Origin: Noviherbaspirillum malthae
Lineage (GTDB): Bacteria; Pseudomonadota; Gammaproteobacteria; Burkholderiales; Burkholderiaceae_D
Assembly (NCBI RefSeq): GCF_015352985.1
Contig: NZ_JACYXF010000002.1
Span: forward strand, 1-64,000
Length of the DNA: 64,000 bases
Reading direction: 5' to 3'
A program made the translations under genes and the position numbers. Shown here piece after piece: positions 26,203 to 36,208 of this stretch. Numbering within the stretch: the stretch's first letter is position 1; the number at the start of each line of letters is the position of its first letter. The notes under the pieces are model-generated. The model worked only from the letters and a program-made list of their open reading frames with translations, was not told where the DNA came from and made no database searches.

Positions 26203-27264
26203 TTACCCGGCTGTGACCAATACGCCGGCAGGCCCGTCGATGACTTCACCGATGACCGCGGCTTCATGGAAACCGTCCTCGCGGAATAAGGCGAGTACTT
26301 CTTCGACTGCATCGGCACTGCAGGAAACGAGCAGGCCGCCCGAGGTTTGCGGATCGGTAAGCAGGGCCTGGTGGACCGGAGAAATGGCGGCGTCCAGCTG
26401 CACATCCTTGCCGTAACCAGTCCAATTGCGGCCGGACGCACCGGTGACGAAGCCGCGCGCCGCCAGCTCCGCTACGCCCGGGAGCAGGGGGACGCGGGAC
26501 ATGTCGATGCGTACGCCGAGCCCGGCGCCGCGCGCCAGTTCGAGCGAATGGCCGAGCAGGCCGAAGCCGGTGACGTCGGTCAAGGCATGTACGCCCGCAA
26601 GAGCCGACAGTGCCTTGCCGGGCTTGTTGAGCTTGGTTGTGTTGGCAATCATTGCCCGGTAGCCTTCCGCATCCAGCGCGTCCTTCTTCAGCGCCGCCGA
26701 CAGAATGCCTACGCCCAGCGGCTTGCCGAGCACCAGCTTGTCGCCGGCCTTGGCGTCGGCATTGCGCTTGACCTTCGAGGGATGGACCAGACCCATTACC
26801 ACGAGGCCGTAGATCGGTTCAACCGAGTCGATGGTATGGCCGCCGGCAATCGGAATGCCCGCCTCGGCGCAGACCGACTCCCCGCCTTGAATGACCTTGC
26901 CGATGACATCCACGGGCAGCTGATTGATCGGCATGGCGACCAGCGCCAGCGCCATGATCGGCGTGCCGCCCATCGCATAGACATCCGAGATGGCGTTGGT
27001 GGCGGCGATCCGGCCGAAGTCGAATGGATCGTCCACGATGGGCATGAAGAAATCCGTGGTTGCGATCAGCGCCTGCTCGTCGTTCAGCTTGTAGACGGCG
27101 GCGTCGTCCGCAGTCTCGATGCCGACCATGAGTTCCTTGGGAACGGGAAAGCCGCTCGACTTCTTGAGGATATCGGCAAGGATGCCGGGAGCGATCTTGC
27201 AGCCGCAGCCGCCGCCGTGAGAGAACGAGGTTAAACGGATTGCGGAGGAGGGTAGGGAACTCAT
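26203..27264 (-). CDS. selD: Selenide, water dikinase (selenophosphate synthetase)
   Basis: 353 residues. Makes selenophosphate from selenide and ATP. The N-terminal active-site motif GGGCGCK is present with C20, C22 and K23, corresponding to C17, C19 and K20 of E. coli SelD; the active-site residue is Cys, not selenocysteine. ATP-binding segments TTDFFMP and GGHTID follow, and the C-terminal DPQTSGGLL motif is intact. It is divergent from selU at 27445 with a 180-bp gap. No selA, selB or tRNA-Sec is in the window, so the local link is to selenouridine in tRNA. Confidence 0.95.
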   Translation of the reverse strand: MSSLPSSAIRLTSFSHGGGCGCKIAPGILADILKKSSGFPVPKELMVGIETADDAAVYKLNDEQALIATTDFFMPIVDDPFDFGRIAATNAISDVYAMGGTPIMALALVAMPINQLPVDVIGKVIQGGESVCAEAGIPIAGGHTIDSVEPIYGLVVMGLVHPSKVKRNADAKAGDKLVLGKPLGVGILSAALKKDALDAEGYRAMIANTTKLNKPGKALSALAGVHALTDVTGFGLLGHSLELARGAGLGVRIDMSRVPLLPGVAELAARGFVTGASGRNWTGYGKDVQLDAAISPVHQALLTDPQTSGGLLVSCSADAVEEVLALFREDGFHEAAVIGEVIDGPAGVLVTAG

Positions 27265-27444
27265 GATGGTCGAATTTGAAATGGGAAAAGATCATCGAAG
27301 CCGATGATTATCGCTGATGTGGAGCGGAGGTGCAGCGGCGCAGCCGAGAACACGCACAAGACGCGACCGCACCACTAGGCTTGAAGAGGCGCGATTCTGC
27401 AAACCATGCGGATTGACGGCTGAAACCCTTTACAATGCCCGGTT

Positions 27445-28488
27445 ATGTACGATTTCAAATCCTATGACCTGATCATTGACGCGCGCAGCCCGCGGGAATT
27501 CGATGAAGACCACATCCCCGGCGCAGTCAATCTGCCCGTCGTCGACAATGCCGAGTTTGCCGAAGTCGGCACGCTGCACAGGAGCAATCCGCTCGCCGCC
27601 TATCAGCTCGGCGCACGCTATTCCTTGCAAAACATTTCACGCCATATCGAGACCCATGTCTCGAAGTATGGAGGCAAGAGCCGCATCCTGGTGTATTGCT
27701 TCCGCGGAGGCAAGCGAAGCAAGGTCTGGCAGGATGTGCTGGAAACGATCGGCTACCGGGTCGAGCGCGTCAAAGGCGGCTGGAAGGCTTATCGGCGCTG
27801 GGTCAATGAACAACTGACGGTCGTGCCTGCCCGGTTCAACTACATTATCCTGTCGGGCCCGACAGGATGCGGCAAGACGAGGCTGTTGACAGCTTTGCAA
27901 GAAAACGGCGCGCAGGTGCTCGATCTCGAGGGACTTGCAACGCATCGCGGTTCCATCATCGGTGCGGTGCCGGGCAAGCCCCAGCCAACGCAGAAACTGT
28001 TCGACAGCATGCTGCTTGAGCGGCTGGAGTCGTTTGATGCTGCCCGCCCGGTATGGGTGGAATCGGAGAGCAAGAAAATAGGCCAGGTCCAGCTGCCGGA
28101 CGCCCTGCTGCAAACCATGCGCAGCGGCATGACCATCGCTGTCGATGCGCCGATGGCCCAGCGGGTGCAGCTGCTGCGGGAAGACTATGCGCATTTCGAA
28201 GAAGATCCGGAGTCGTTGATAGAGCGCCTGCGTTTTCTGCGGCCTCTGGTCGGGGGCGACGAGTTCGAGCAATGGGAAAGCCTTGCCTCGCAGAAGAAGG
28301 TGCCCGAACTGTTCGAGCGCCTGATGAGGCATCACTACGATCCGACCTACCGCCGATCCATCCTGCGCAATTATCCTGATATCGATGCATCGCCGAAGAT
28401 CATGCTGGAAGGCTTGTCGATGACGGCATTGCAGCCGGTGGCGCAGGAACTGATTGCACGCATGGAGCAGCCCGCCGCGCAGACGTAG
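27445..28488 (+). CDS. selU: tRNA 2-selenouridine synthase
   Basis: 347 residues; also called MnmH/YbbB. Converts 2-thiouridine at the wobble position of some tRNAs into 2-selenouridine, via a geranylated intermediate, using selenophosphate from SelD. N-terminal rhodanese domain (about 1-125) with catalytic C85 in YCFRGGKRS; C-terminal P-loop domain with GPTGCGKT at 138-145. No ribosome site is visible before the ATG; a TACAAT hexamer at 27431-27436 sits nine bases upstream, so the message could be leaderless. Divergent pairing with selD is strong support for the function. A terminator follows. Confidence 0.94.
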   Translation: MYDFKSYDLIIDARSPREFDEDHIPGAVNLPVVDNAEFAEVGTLHRSNPLAAYQLGARYSLQNISRHIETHVSKYGGKSRILVYCFRGGKRSKVWQDVLETIGYRVERVKGGWKAYRRWVNEQLTVVPARFNYIILSGPTGCGKTRLLTALQENGAQVLDLEGLATHRGSIIGAVPGKPQPTQKLFDSMLLERLESFDAARPVWVESESKKIGQVQLPDALLQTMRSGMTIAVDAPMAQRVQLLREDYAHFEEDPESLIERLRFLRPLVGGDEFEQWESLASQKKVPELFERLMRHHYDPTYRRSILRNYPDIDASPKIMLEGLSMTALQPVAQELIARMEQPAAQT

Positions 28489-28523
28489 CAGGACAGGCAG
28501 CGACGGCCTCGCTTCAAGAGTAA

Positions 28524-28557
28524 AAAAGCCCCGAACGGCGATGCGTTCGGGGCTTTT
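28524..28557. terminator. Bidirectional rho-independent terminator
   Basis: A 13-bp perfect stem AAAAGCCCCGAAC / GTTCGGGGCTTTT with an 8-base loop, between the convergent selU and ftsH-like genes. A and T runs on both flanks let it act on both strands. Confidence 0.93.
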
Positions 28558-28581
28558 CCTTTTCTCAGTCTGGAAATTCCA

Positions 28582-30504
28582 TCAAGCAGCCTTGCGCGGC
28601 GGCTCGGTCAGATCGGCGAGCAATGCGAAGACTTCATCTTTCGACAAGACATAGCGCTCGAGCAGCGTACCGGTCAAGGCGCTGATCAGGTCCTTGTAAT
28701 CCTTCATGGCTTCCAATGTGCGGGTATAGAGCTCATCCGCCTTGGCTTCCACCTGGCGCAGCGCTTCTTCAGGCGAGCTTTCACCCTTGAGCTGGCTGTA
28801 GTCGAGCTTGGAGCGTGAATACATGGACAAACGGTTAACCATCAGATCGAGCATTCCAGTGACTTTCTGGATGTCGTTCTGGCTGCCGGTGGAGATGCCG
28901 CGCGCGCCATAGAACAGTTCTTCCGCTGCAACGCCGCCGTACAGCTGCACCACATCCTGCTCCATTTCTTCGAGCGTGCGCAGCGATACGTCGCTTGCCG
29001 ACGACAGCACATAGCCGAGCGCGCCAATCTTGGAAACCGATTCGGTGCTGATCTTGAGCAGGTTGGACTTGGCCTTGACTTCGTCCCAGCTCAGACCCTG
29101 ACGAACATAAGGATCGATCTGCATGAAGAAGTGGCCGAGTTCATGCAGGGCAACGCGTTCGCGCTCCTTGTTCTTCTCGGCAGTGGTCGCACGATCGGTC
29201 AGACCGATGGAAGCGCGCTCGAATGCACGGAACAGCACGTCGGTATCGATCAGGGACTTTTCCTGAATGGCGATCATGCTGGCGCGGTCCACCACGGTTT
29301 CCAGCAGAGCCGGGCTCAGGTTTGCGGTGATCTCAGCGACATAGTCGAGGTTCAGGTTGCTCCAGTCGATGCATTCCACATCCTTGCGCGACAGGAACAC
29401 ATTGAGCAGTTCCCGGCGTTCGGACTTGTTCGGCAGGCGGAAATTGATCTTCACCGCGAAACGGCGCAGCATCGCTTCATCCATCTGGCTGTTGGCATCA
29501 TCGAAGTTGGAGGCAACGACCCAGATCACGCCGGAACCTTCTTCGCTCTTCACGCCGTCGAGCAGGCCGAGCAGGGTATTGGCGGTATCGTCATCCCACT
29601 TCTTGTCGCCGCGGCCGCGCGGCATGAACAGGCTCTGGGCTTCGTCAAGGAAGATGATGCAGCGGCCTTGTGCAACAGCCTTCTTGTAAAGGGCATTGAG
29701 CGCCTTGGAACCGCCACCGACGAAGCCGGACTCGAGCCCCGAACCGGAGGCCTGGATCAGCGGAATGTCCAGCTTCTTCGCGAGATAGCCGGCCAGCTTG
29801 GTCTTGCCGGTGCCCGCAGGGCCGGTCAGCATGACGTTGAAAGGCTTGTCGATATTGTGCGAACGGTAGAGGTCGCGGTTGATGATCATTTCTTCAAGAT
29901 GGGCCACTTCCCGCTTGATATCTTCCATGCCGACGAGATCGTCCATGCTACCCTTCAGGTTTTCAGGCTTGATGACGGACGCGCCGTGGCCGAGGCCGAG
30001 ACTCGGCATGCCTTTGCGCAGGCCGATGAAAAGAAACACCAGCAATGCAATGCCGATGGCATTGCGAGCCAGGAACGAGCCGGCTTCGGCGAGCGCGCTG
30101 CGCTGCGCTTCCTCGTCTTCCAGGATGGCGCGATTGGCATTGAGAAACTCATCCTTGGCGATGGCGTAGGGGATGGCATTCTTCAGCAGCACCTCGCGTT
30201 CCAGATTGGAGTGGGACGTGCTCGGCACCTTGACCACATGGATCTCGTCGGCGTCCTTGTACTTGAACACGTAACGCGGGAAATCGGAAAGCGGCTGCGC
30301 CAGCAGCAGGTACTCGAGACGGTGGCGGTTGGCGACCAGCTTGGTGATCTCGGAAATGTCCTGAGATTGGACGACAGGGTTGTGGTGAGTCGTGAGCGGC
30401 TTGTAGACCACCGCGCCTACTGCGATGAAGGCAAGCAGAACGGAAAGTACCGCAACGACATAACCGTTCTTGAACGAATCATAAAGCTTGGAAAAACTTG
30501 GCAT
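28582..30504 (-). CDS. Divergent FtsH-like membrane AAA+ metalloprotease
   Basis: 640 residues, the length of FtsH (644). Two membrane segments (about 15-35 and 146-163) flank a periplasmic stretch; AAA domain with Walker A GPAGTGKT at 228-235 and Walker B IIFLDEAQ at 283-290; M41 protease with HELGH at 454-458 and third zinc ligand D544 (QNDIQ), so the peptidase looks active. Two differences from canonical FtsH stand out: the pore-loop FVEM is replaced by LESG before FVGGG (257-264), losing the aromatic residue that grips substrate, and the RPGRFD arginine-finger segment is shortened to LRRFA (346-350). It is probably a specialised paralogue; the housekeeping ftsH is expected elsewhere. Confidence 0.88.
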   Translation of the reverse strand: MPSFSKLYDSFKNGYVVAVLSVLLAFIAVGAVVYKPLTTHHNPVVQSQDISEITKLVANRHRLEYLLLAQPLSDFPRYVFKYKDADEIHVVKVPSTSHSNLEREVLLKNAIPYAIAKDEFLNANRAILEDEEAQRSALAEAGSFLARNAIGIALLVFLFIGLRKGMPSLGLGHGASVIKPENLKGSMDDLVGMEDIKREVAHLEEMIINRDLYRSHNIDKPFNVMLTGPAGTGKTKLAGYLAKKLDIPLIQASGSGLESGFVGGGSKALNALYKKAVAQGRCIIFLDEAQSLFMPRGRGDKKWDDDTANTLLGLLDGVKSEEGSGVIWVVASNFDDANSQMDEAMLRRFAVKINFRLPNKSERRELLNVFLSRKDVECIDWSNLNLDYVAEITANLSPALLETVVDRASMIAIQEKSLIDTDVLFRAFERASIGLTDRATTAEKNKERERVALHELGHFFMQIDPYVRQGLSWDEVKAKSNLLKISTESVSKIGALGYVLSSASDVSLRTLEEMEQDVVQLYGGVAAEELFYGARGISTGSQNDIQKVTGMLDLMVNRLSMYSRSKLDYSQLKGESSPEEALRQVEAKADELYTRTLEAMKDYKDLISALTGTLLERYVLSKDEVFALLADLTEPPRKAA

Positions 30505-30736
30505 GCGTGTTCCTGTTGAGAGTCAAATTTGCGAGCAGCTCAATAAGTTCAATGGCAGGTGCACGCAACGTTTCTGATAAGCAGTGATAGGACAGAATAT
30601 GAGGACTTTGGTTGCCTCACACAAAGTCTTTTCACTGGATTTTTTCTATTGGCGCGATGGGCTTTTCCTATAAATGGCCTGAAAAAACAAGACGTTAACT
30701 TTGGGATAACAATCGATATTGATTAAAGGAAAGGCC

Positions 30737-30796
30737 ATGCGCATCAAAATTAATCAATTGATTAACCGCAACCCTTTCCCAGGCACAAGTGATTAA
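30737..30796 (+). CDS. Possible 19-residue leader peptide
   Basis: ATG at 30737 follows AAAGGA at 30725-30730 with six bases between, a good ribosome site, and is followed by 18 sense codons and TAA. The peptide is MRIKINQLINRNPFPGTSD. It lies 45 bp before the small membrane protein gene. No attenuation codons or terminator hairpin are obvious, so it may be a leader, a true micropeptide or chance. Confidence 0.3.
   Translation: MRIKINQLINRNPFPGTSD
30750..30765. promoter_or_regulatory. Perfect 16-bp palindrome TTAATCAATTGATTAA
   Basis: The palindrome is exact. Its half TTGATTAA also occurs at 30719-30726, and GATTAA again at 30791-30796. Such a cluster could be an operator for the small membrane protein gene 77 bp downstream. 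The region is AT-rich, so chance cannot be excluded. Confidence 0.4.
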
Positions 30797-30841
30797 ATAG
30801 AAGACTGTTCATCCATGCCGGGCAACTGACGGAGGCCACAG

Positions 30842-31021
30842 ATGGTTTCGCTGATCATTCTGCTGCTGGGAATATTTATTGCCGGACTTGTCGTCGGAGT
30901 CTTCTTCATGACGCTGATGGAATTCAAGCAGATCTACGGCATGAAGAATACGCATCCTGAAACCGGAAAGACGCACCCGCTTCACGAAGCCGGAGACGCA
31001 ATATCGGTCGACCAGCCATAG
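30842..31021 (+). CDS. Small single-span membrane protein (59 residues)
   Basis: ATG at 30842 with the strong ribosome site GGAGG at 30831-30835, six bases away. The first 25 residues are a hydrophobic helix (VSLIILLLGIFIAGLVVGVFF) followed by a charged cytoplasmic or periplasmic tail with TGKTHPLHEAGDA. It is too short for many gene finders. The length, N-terminal helix and short hydrophilic tail are those of small membrane stress proteins, but no family is recognised. The AT-rich upstream area with the TGATTAA repeats probably controls it. Confidence 0.7.
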   Translation: MVSLIILLLGIFIAGLVVGVFFMTLMEFKQIYGMKNTHPETGKTHPLHEAGDAISVDQP

Positions 31022-31163
31022 TCTAGCTATATTAAAGCGGGCGATCAATGCGTAAGCCGTGAAACATCGGACGTTAACGAAAATTTGTATGATCAGCTTC
31101 GCAAATTAATTACAGCAGGCAAGCATTCCTCCATGTCGGCTGCCCGGTGGTAACATTGCAGCC

Positions 31164-33686
31164 ATGGAAAACTATCTCGTCTTGCAGGCTTCCTCAAGCA
31201 TGCAACCCAAGCGTCTGTTGCCTGAAGGCATCTTGCGCCGCCTTGCCGATGAAGCCGGCGTCATCGTCTGGGAAGCGAGAATCGACGGAAGCTACCTTTA
31301 TTTCGGCTCCGCCGCGTCATCCGCCGGACCGATCAGGGAGCTGCGCGAGGTCCGGTTTTCCGACTGGCTGCAATTCATCCATCCGGAAGATGCCGGAAGG
31401 GTTGAACGCTGTGTTACCCAAGCCAGGCAGCAGCGCCGCGAATACCAGATCGAATACAGGATCCTGTGCAGCGAGGGCAGTATCCGCTGGGTTGCCGAGG
31501 CGGCCGCTCCCAGATTCGGGGGGAATGGCGCTGCCGATGTTTATGTCGGCACCTGTTTCGATATCTCCGACAGTCATGAAGCACGGGCGAGGCTGGCACG
31601 CAGCGAAACAGAACATCGGCTCCTGACCGAGAACGCAAGGGACATGATTTCGCATACCGATGCGAATGACATCTATGTGTACGTCTCTCCCTCGCACAAG
31701 GATACTCTCGGTTACGAGGCCCATGAACTGCTGGGCACCCGCCTGTACGACTACATTCATCCTGAAGATCTGGCGCCGCGTCCGGAGAAGCAGAAGCGCC
31801 GCGGACTGGTGCACATCCGCTTCCGCCACAAGAACGGGTCATGGGTCTGGCTGGGTGCGACCACCCGCACGCTGCGGGACCCCGTCACCAATGCCAAGCT
31901 CGGCATGGTGTCGATTGCCCGGGAAGTCACCGCGCAAATCGAGGCTGAACGCGAACTCAAGCGCAGGGAAGAACGCTTCCGCAGCCTGATGTCGCTGTCC
32001 TCGGACTGGTACTGGGAAACCGATGCCGACCTGCGCTTTACCTTCTTTTCCCAAGGCATTTATCACAAGCTCAGAGTCAAACCCGAACAGTTGCTCGGCT
32101 CCTACTTCCGGGAGCATGCGCAGGACCCTCATGCACCCGGCCTGCTGGTCTGCCTGGAGAGCATTCGTGAACTCCGGTCTTTCCACGACGTCATCTTTCC
32201 CGCTGCCTCGGCTACGGAACCTGAACTCGTGCGTTTCCTGCGCATTTCCGGAGAACCTTTTTTCGAAAGCGGACAATTCCTCGGGTATCGGGGTGTCAGC
32301 CGCGACGTCACACGCGAGGTCCGCACATCCCGGGCGCTTGAAAAACTGGCAACCCGCGACATCCTCACCGAACTGCCCAACCGGGCACTGCTGCAGACGA
32401 GATTAAGGCAGCGCCTGGACAGGCGAGTCGCCGGTGTCTTCCTCGCCGTGTTCTTCATCGACCTTGACAACTTCAAGGAAGTGAACGATTCCTTCGGACA
32501 TGCTGCCGGCGACGTGATGCTCAAGGAGATTGCCGCGCGTCTGAATCGCTGCGTGCGTCCGGACGATACGGTGGCCCGACTGGGCGGAGACGAATTCGTG
32601 GTGGTGGCCGAATGCGCGAACGGCGAGGCAACCGCCAGGACTTTGGCGGAAAAGCTGACGCGCTCGCTCGACCTGCCGATTCTGATCAAGGGGCATGAAG
32701 TCAAGGCCAGCGCATCGATCGGCATCAGCATGTATCCCCAGGACGGCGATACCAGCGAACTGCTGCTGCAAAGTGCCGATACCGCCCTCTACCGGGCCAA
32801 GGCTTTCGGCGGCGGCACCTACCGCTTTTTCACTGCCGACATGGGCGCCGCATCGCGTTCGCGCCTTCTGATGCAGGCGGCGCTACGGCACGCGGTGGCG
32901 CGTAATGAATTGCTGGTGTATTACCAGCCGCGCGTCCATTTGCAGAGCATGACCGTGACGGGCGTGGAGGCGCTGCTGCGCTGGACCCATCCGGAACTTG
33001 GCACGGTCTCGCCCAGCGATTTCATCCCCTTGGCGGAGGAAATCGGCCTGATAGACGAGCTCGGCGACTGGGTGCTCAGGCAAGCCACCCTGCAGGTGCA
33101 GCAGTGGAGCAGGCAGTTTGGCAGGCCGCTGAAGGTATCGGTGAATCTTTCCGCGCGGCAGATCCGTACCAACAAACTCGTGAAGTCTGTGACCGAGGCC
33201 TTGGAGGCCAGCGGGCTTCCGCCGTCCCAGCTCGAACTCGAGCTGACCGAATCGGCGCTGATGGAAGACACCGACGTAGCCGCGAAACTGCTCAATGAAC
33301 TCAAGTCACTCGGGCTCAGGCTTTCGGTCGATGACTTCGGTACCGGTTATTCGTCATTGGCCTATCTGGGCCGTTTCCCTCTCGACAGCCTGAAGCTCGA
33401 TCGGTCCTTCCTCGTGCAGGCGGTCAAGGACGGCTCATGGAAGCTGGCCGAGGCCGTCATCAATCTCGCTCACACGCTGGATCTGTCCGTTGTCGCGGAA
33501 GGCGTGGAAAATGAAGACCATCTTGCCTTCCTGCGGACGACGACCTGCGATGAAATCCAGGGCACGCGCATCAGCGCGCCGCTGGCGCCGCATGACGCGG
33601 AACGGCTGCTCGAGAGCGCTTTTCAGCAGGCCTCACTAAATGCATCTCAGGAGGCATTCGCCAGCCGTTCATCCGGCTCGCGGTAA
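31164..33686 (+). CDS. PAS-PAS-PAS-GGDEF-EAL protein, c-di-GMP turnover
   Basis: 840 residues, no membrane segment. Three PAS-type sensor domains (about 25-135, 150-258, 265-385), a GGDEF domain with an intact RLGGDEF (472-478), and an EAL domain with EAL at 602-604, [14 protein letters not shown] at 723-731 and AEGVEN. Both catalytic halves therefore look usable, one making and one hydrolysing c-di-GMP. The usual EAL end motif QGY-FSKP is changed to QGTRISAP (799-806), which might weaken the phosphodiesterase. No strong ribosome site precedes the ATG at 31164. Its last 40 bases overlap the 3' end of opgH on the other strand. Confidence 0.9.
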   Translation: MENYLVLQASSSMQPKRLLPEGILRRLADEAGVIVWEARIDGSYLYFGSAASSAGPIRELREVRFSDWLQFIHPEDAGRVERCVTQARQQRREYQIEYRILCSEGSIRWVAEAAAPRFGGNGAADVYVGTCFDISDSHEARARLARSETEHRLLTENARDMISHTDANDIYVYVSPSHKDTLGYEAHELLGTRLYDYIHPEDLAPRPEKQKRRGLVHIRFRHKNGSWVWLGATTRTLRDPVTNAKLGMVSIAREVTAQIEAERELKRREERFRSLMSLSSDWYWETDADLRFTFFSQGIYHKLRVKPEQLLGSYFREHAQDPHAPGLLVCLESIRELRSFHDVIFPAASATEPELVRFLRISGEPFFESGQFLGYRGVSRDVTREVRTSRALEKLATRDILTELPNRALLQTRLRQRLDRRVAGVFLAVFFIDLDNFKEVNDSFGHAAGDVMLKEIAARLNRCVRPDDTVARLGGDEFVVVAECANGEATARTLAEKLTRSLDLPILIKGHEVKASASIGISMYPQDGDTSELLLQSADTALYRAKAFGGGTYRFFTADMGAASRSRLLMQAALRHAVARNELLVYYQPRVHLQSMTVTGVEALLRWTHPELGTVSPSDFIPLAEEIGLIDELGDWVLRQATLQVQQWSRQFGRPLKVSVNLSARQIRTNKLVKSVTEALEASGLPPSQLELELTESALMEDTDVAAKLLNELKSLGLRLSVDDFGTGYSSLAYLGRFPLDSLKLDRSFLVQAVKDGSWKLAEAVINLAHTLDLSVVAEGVENEDHLAFLRTTTCDEIQGTRISAPLAPHDAERLLESAFQQASLNASQEAFASRSSGSR

Positions 33687-36208
33687 ATCCGTTCCCGCCA
33701 TTCCGGATGAGCGCTACCCGATGACCACACATTGAAGTGCAGTCTCGACATCGCGAGCGGGTCATCCAAAAGGGTCTTGCAGTCGGCTGCGCTCAAAGCG
33801 CTGGGGCCTTCCTGCAATGCGGTGTCGGCCAGCGCCTGGCGCGCTTCGATGGCCGGCTGAGGAAGTCCCGGATGGGGACGCGCTGCAGCGCAGACCACCG
33901 CATTGAGCAGAGGATCCACCACAGCTTCGACGAAGTCCGGCGCAGGCTGCCCCGCGTCAATCTTGGCATACGCATAGGTATCGGTCAGTTCCTTCGGCGG
34001 CATTGACTCTTCCGGGATCAGGAACAGGCCGGCATTGCGCGTGCGCCGTCCCAGCGAGACCCGGCTGGAGAGTACGGATATCGGTATCGAAAGCGTCAGC
34101 GCTCCGGCGATCGGCAGCAGCCACCACAGGAAGGATGGATTCAGCTTGTAGACCGCAACACCCCAGGCAATCCCCAGAATCATGTGAAAACCATGCTTGC
34201 GGAAGGCTTCGCCCCAGGTAGTTTCGGTATCGTCGCGCGGCGGCGACTTCCAGCGCATTTCCCATCCGAGAAAGGCGGCCGTGACGAACATGGTATGGAA
34301 CAGCATCCGTACCGGCGCGAGCATCATCGAGAACAACAGTTCCAGCAGCATGCTGGCGGTCAGGCGCAATGTTCCGCCGAAGCCCCTGGCATCTTTGAGT
34401 GCAATGACCAGGACGCTCAGGAATTTCGGCAGAAACAGCAGGGTGACTGTCGCACTGAACAGGGCAAGCGCCTTTTCCGGGTGCCATTGCGGCCAGATCG
34501 GGAACAGCTGCCGCGGCTCGACGAAATACTGCGGCTCCACCAAGGTATGCATGGCCAGCATGGCTGTCGACAGGGCCAGGAAAAGAAACCAGAGCGGCGC
34601 CGACAGATAAGCCATGACACCGGTCACGAAGACCGCGCGGTGAACCGGGTGCATGCCGCGCGCGGGGAACAGCCTGAAGTTCATCAGGTTGCCGTGGCAC
34701 CAGCGGCGGTCGCGCTTGAGCTCGTCCAGCAGGTTGGGAGGCATTTCCTCGTAACTGCCGTGCAGATCGTAAGCGATCCATACCGCCCAGCCGGCGCGGC
34801 GCATGAGTGCAGCTTCGACGAAATCGTGGGACAGGATTTCGCCGGCCAGCGACCCGCGCCCCGGCAGGGGGGCCAGCGCGCAATGACGGATGAAAGGCGC
34901 CATGCGGATGATCGCGTTATGCCCCCAGTAGTGGGATTCTCCGAGCTGCCAGTAGTGCAGCCCTGCGGTGAACAGCGGGCCGTAGACGCGAGTGGAGAAT
35001 TGCTGGATGCGCGCATAAAGCGTATCTCGTCCGGCAGCGATGGGCGCGGTCTGGATGATGCCGGCGCCCGGATTGGCTTCCATCAGCCGCACCAGCGTCG
35101 TCAGGCAATTGCCGCTCATGACGCTGTCGGCGTCGAGCACCACCATGTAGCGGTACTGGTTGCCCCAGCGCCGGCAGAAATCGTCGATGTTGCCGCTCTT
35201 GCGCTTGACACGGCGGCGGCGGCGGCGATAGAAGATGCGCCCGAAGCCGTTCACTTCCCGGCACAGAGTGTTCCATGCGGCGAGTTCGGCTGCGCAGGTA
35301 TCGCTTTCATTGCTGTCGCTCAGGATGAAGAAATCGAAGCGGTCGAGGTCGCCGGTGGCGGCGACGGATTCATAAGTGGCTCGCAGGCCGGCCATCACGC
35401 GGTCGACGTCTTCGTTGCAGATCGGCATGACGATCGCGGTACGGGCCTGAGCATCGATCGGCTTGTCGCCTGCTTCCCGCCGCGAAATAACGAAACGGTC
35501 GGTACCGCGCAGCATGACGAGAAAGCCGGCCATGGCAGTCCAGAAACCGGCCGAGACCCAGCAAAAGAGAATTGCGAACAAGGCGAGCAGGGCGATCTCG
35601 TCCTTGGCCGTGCCCTGATAAGGCAACACCTTGCTCATGAACCAGGTAGCGACGCCGGTCTGCGCAAGCATGAGGACGAGCAGCACCATGCGCCGGACAT
35701 TGCCTTGATGCTGCCAGTTGCCATGACGGTCGTGCTCTTCGTCCGACTCGTCCGGCGGTACCTCTGCCGGCCACGGGCGGCGTCGACCATTTTCATGGCG
35801 GCGTTCCACCCACTGCGTGCGCCGCCGGGTGACGGCTTGCGCCCAGCGCTTGACAGGGTTGAGCGGGTTCCATGGATGCGGCACCATCGAGGCCCGATTC
35901 AGCGGCGGTGCCAGCGGCAGGATGGCGGCGCTTTCCGCTGCCGGCATCGACTGCGGGCTGCCGCAAGCCAGGTTCACGCGGGCGCCGAGCGACTGATAAG
36001 CCGGATTCCCGGCAATGGAAGCGTCGCCGGAGAGCGCGTCATGCAGGACGGCGAGGGCTTCATCCTCAGTGGCGGGTTCGGCGGCGTCGATTGCTGCAGC
36101 GACCTGGTTGCGTTGTATTGGAGAAAGGCGCAGTCGCTCGATGTATCGCTGGCAGAGCGGCGAGCTGCTGTAGACGCGCTTTAATCGGGCGGAAGAATGT
36201 AGCTCCAC
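33647..36208 (-). CDS. opgH: Osmoregulated periplasmic glucan glucosyltransferase OpgH
   Basis: 853 residues (E. coli OpgH 847). Inner-membrane family 2 glycosyltransferase that builds the beta-1,2 glucan backbone from UDP-glucose. Cytoplasmic N terminus about 1-165, first membrane pair about 170-240, a large cytoplasmic catalytic domain with [19 protein letters not shown] (the metal/sugar-nucleotide DxD) and a [10 protein letters not shown] motif equivalent to the (Q/R)xxRW of processive enzymes, then further membrane segments. It overlaps opgG by 28 bp, the usual operon order. The 3' end overlaps the convergent PAS-GGDEF-EAL gene by 40 bp. Confidence 0.95.
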   Translation of the reverse strand: MELHSSARLKRVYSSSPLCQRYIERLRLSPIQRNQVAAAIDAAEPATEDEALAVLHDALSGDASIAGNPAYQSLGARVNLACGSPQSMPAAESAAILPLAPPLNRASMVPHPWNPLNPVKRWAQAVTRRRTQWVERRHENGRRRPWPAEVPPDESDEEHDRHGNWQHQGNVRRMVLLVLMLAQTGVATWFMSKVLPYQGTAKDEIALLALFAILFCWVSAGFWTAMAGFLVMLRGTDRFVISRREAGDKPIDAQARTAIVMPICNEDVDRVMAGLRATYESVAATGDLDRFDFFILSDSNESDTCAAELAAWNTLCREVNGFGRIFYRRRRRRVKRKSGNIDDFCRRWGNQYRYMVVLDADSVMSGNCLTTLVRLMEANPGAGIIQTAPIAAGRDTLYARIQQFSTRVYGPLFTAGLHYWQLGESHYWGHNAIIRMAPFIRHCALAPLPGRGSLAGEILSHDFVEAALMRRAGWAVWIAYDLHGSYEEMPPNLLDELKRDRRWCHGNLMNFRLFPARGMHPVHRAVFVTGVMAYLSAPLWFLFLALSTAMLAMHTLVEPQYFVEPRQLFPIWPQWHPEKALALFSATVTLLFLPKFLSVLVIALKDARGFGGTLRLTASMLLELLFSMMLAPVRMLFHTMFVTAAFLGWEMRWKSPPRDDTETTWGEAFRKHGFHMILGIAWGVAVYKLNPSFLWWLLPIAGALTLSIPISVLSSRVSLGRRTRNAGLFLIPEESMPPKELTDTYAYAKIDAGQPAPDFVEAVVDPLLNAVVCAAARPHPGLPQPAIEARQALADTALQEGPSALSAADCKTLLDDPLAMSRLHFNVWSSGSAHPEWRERIYREPDERLANAS

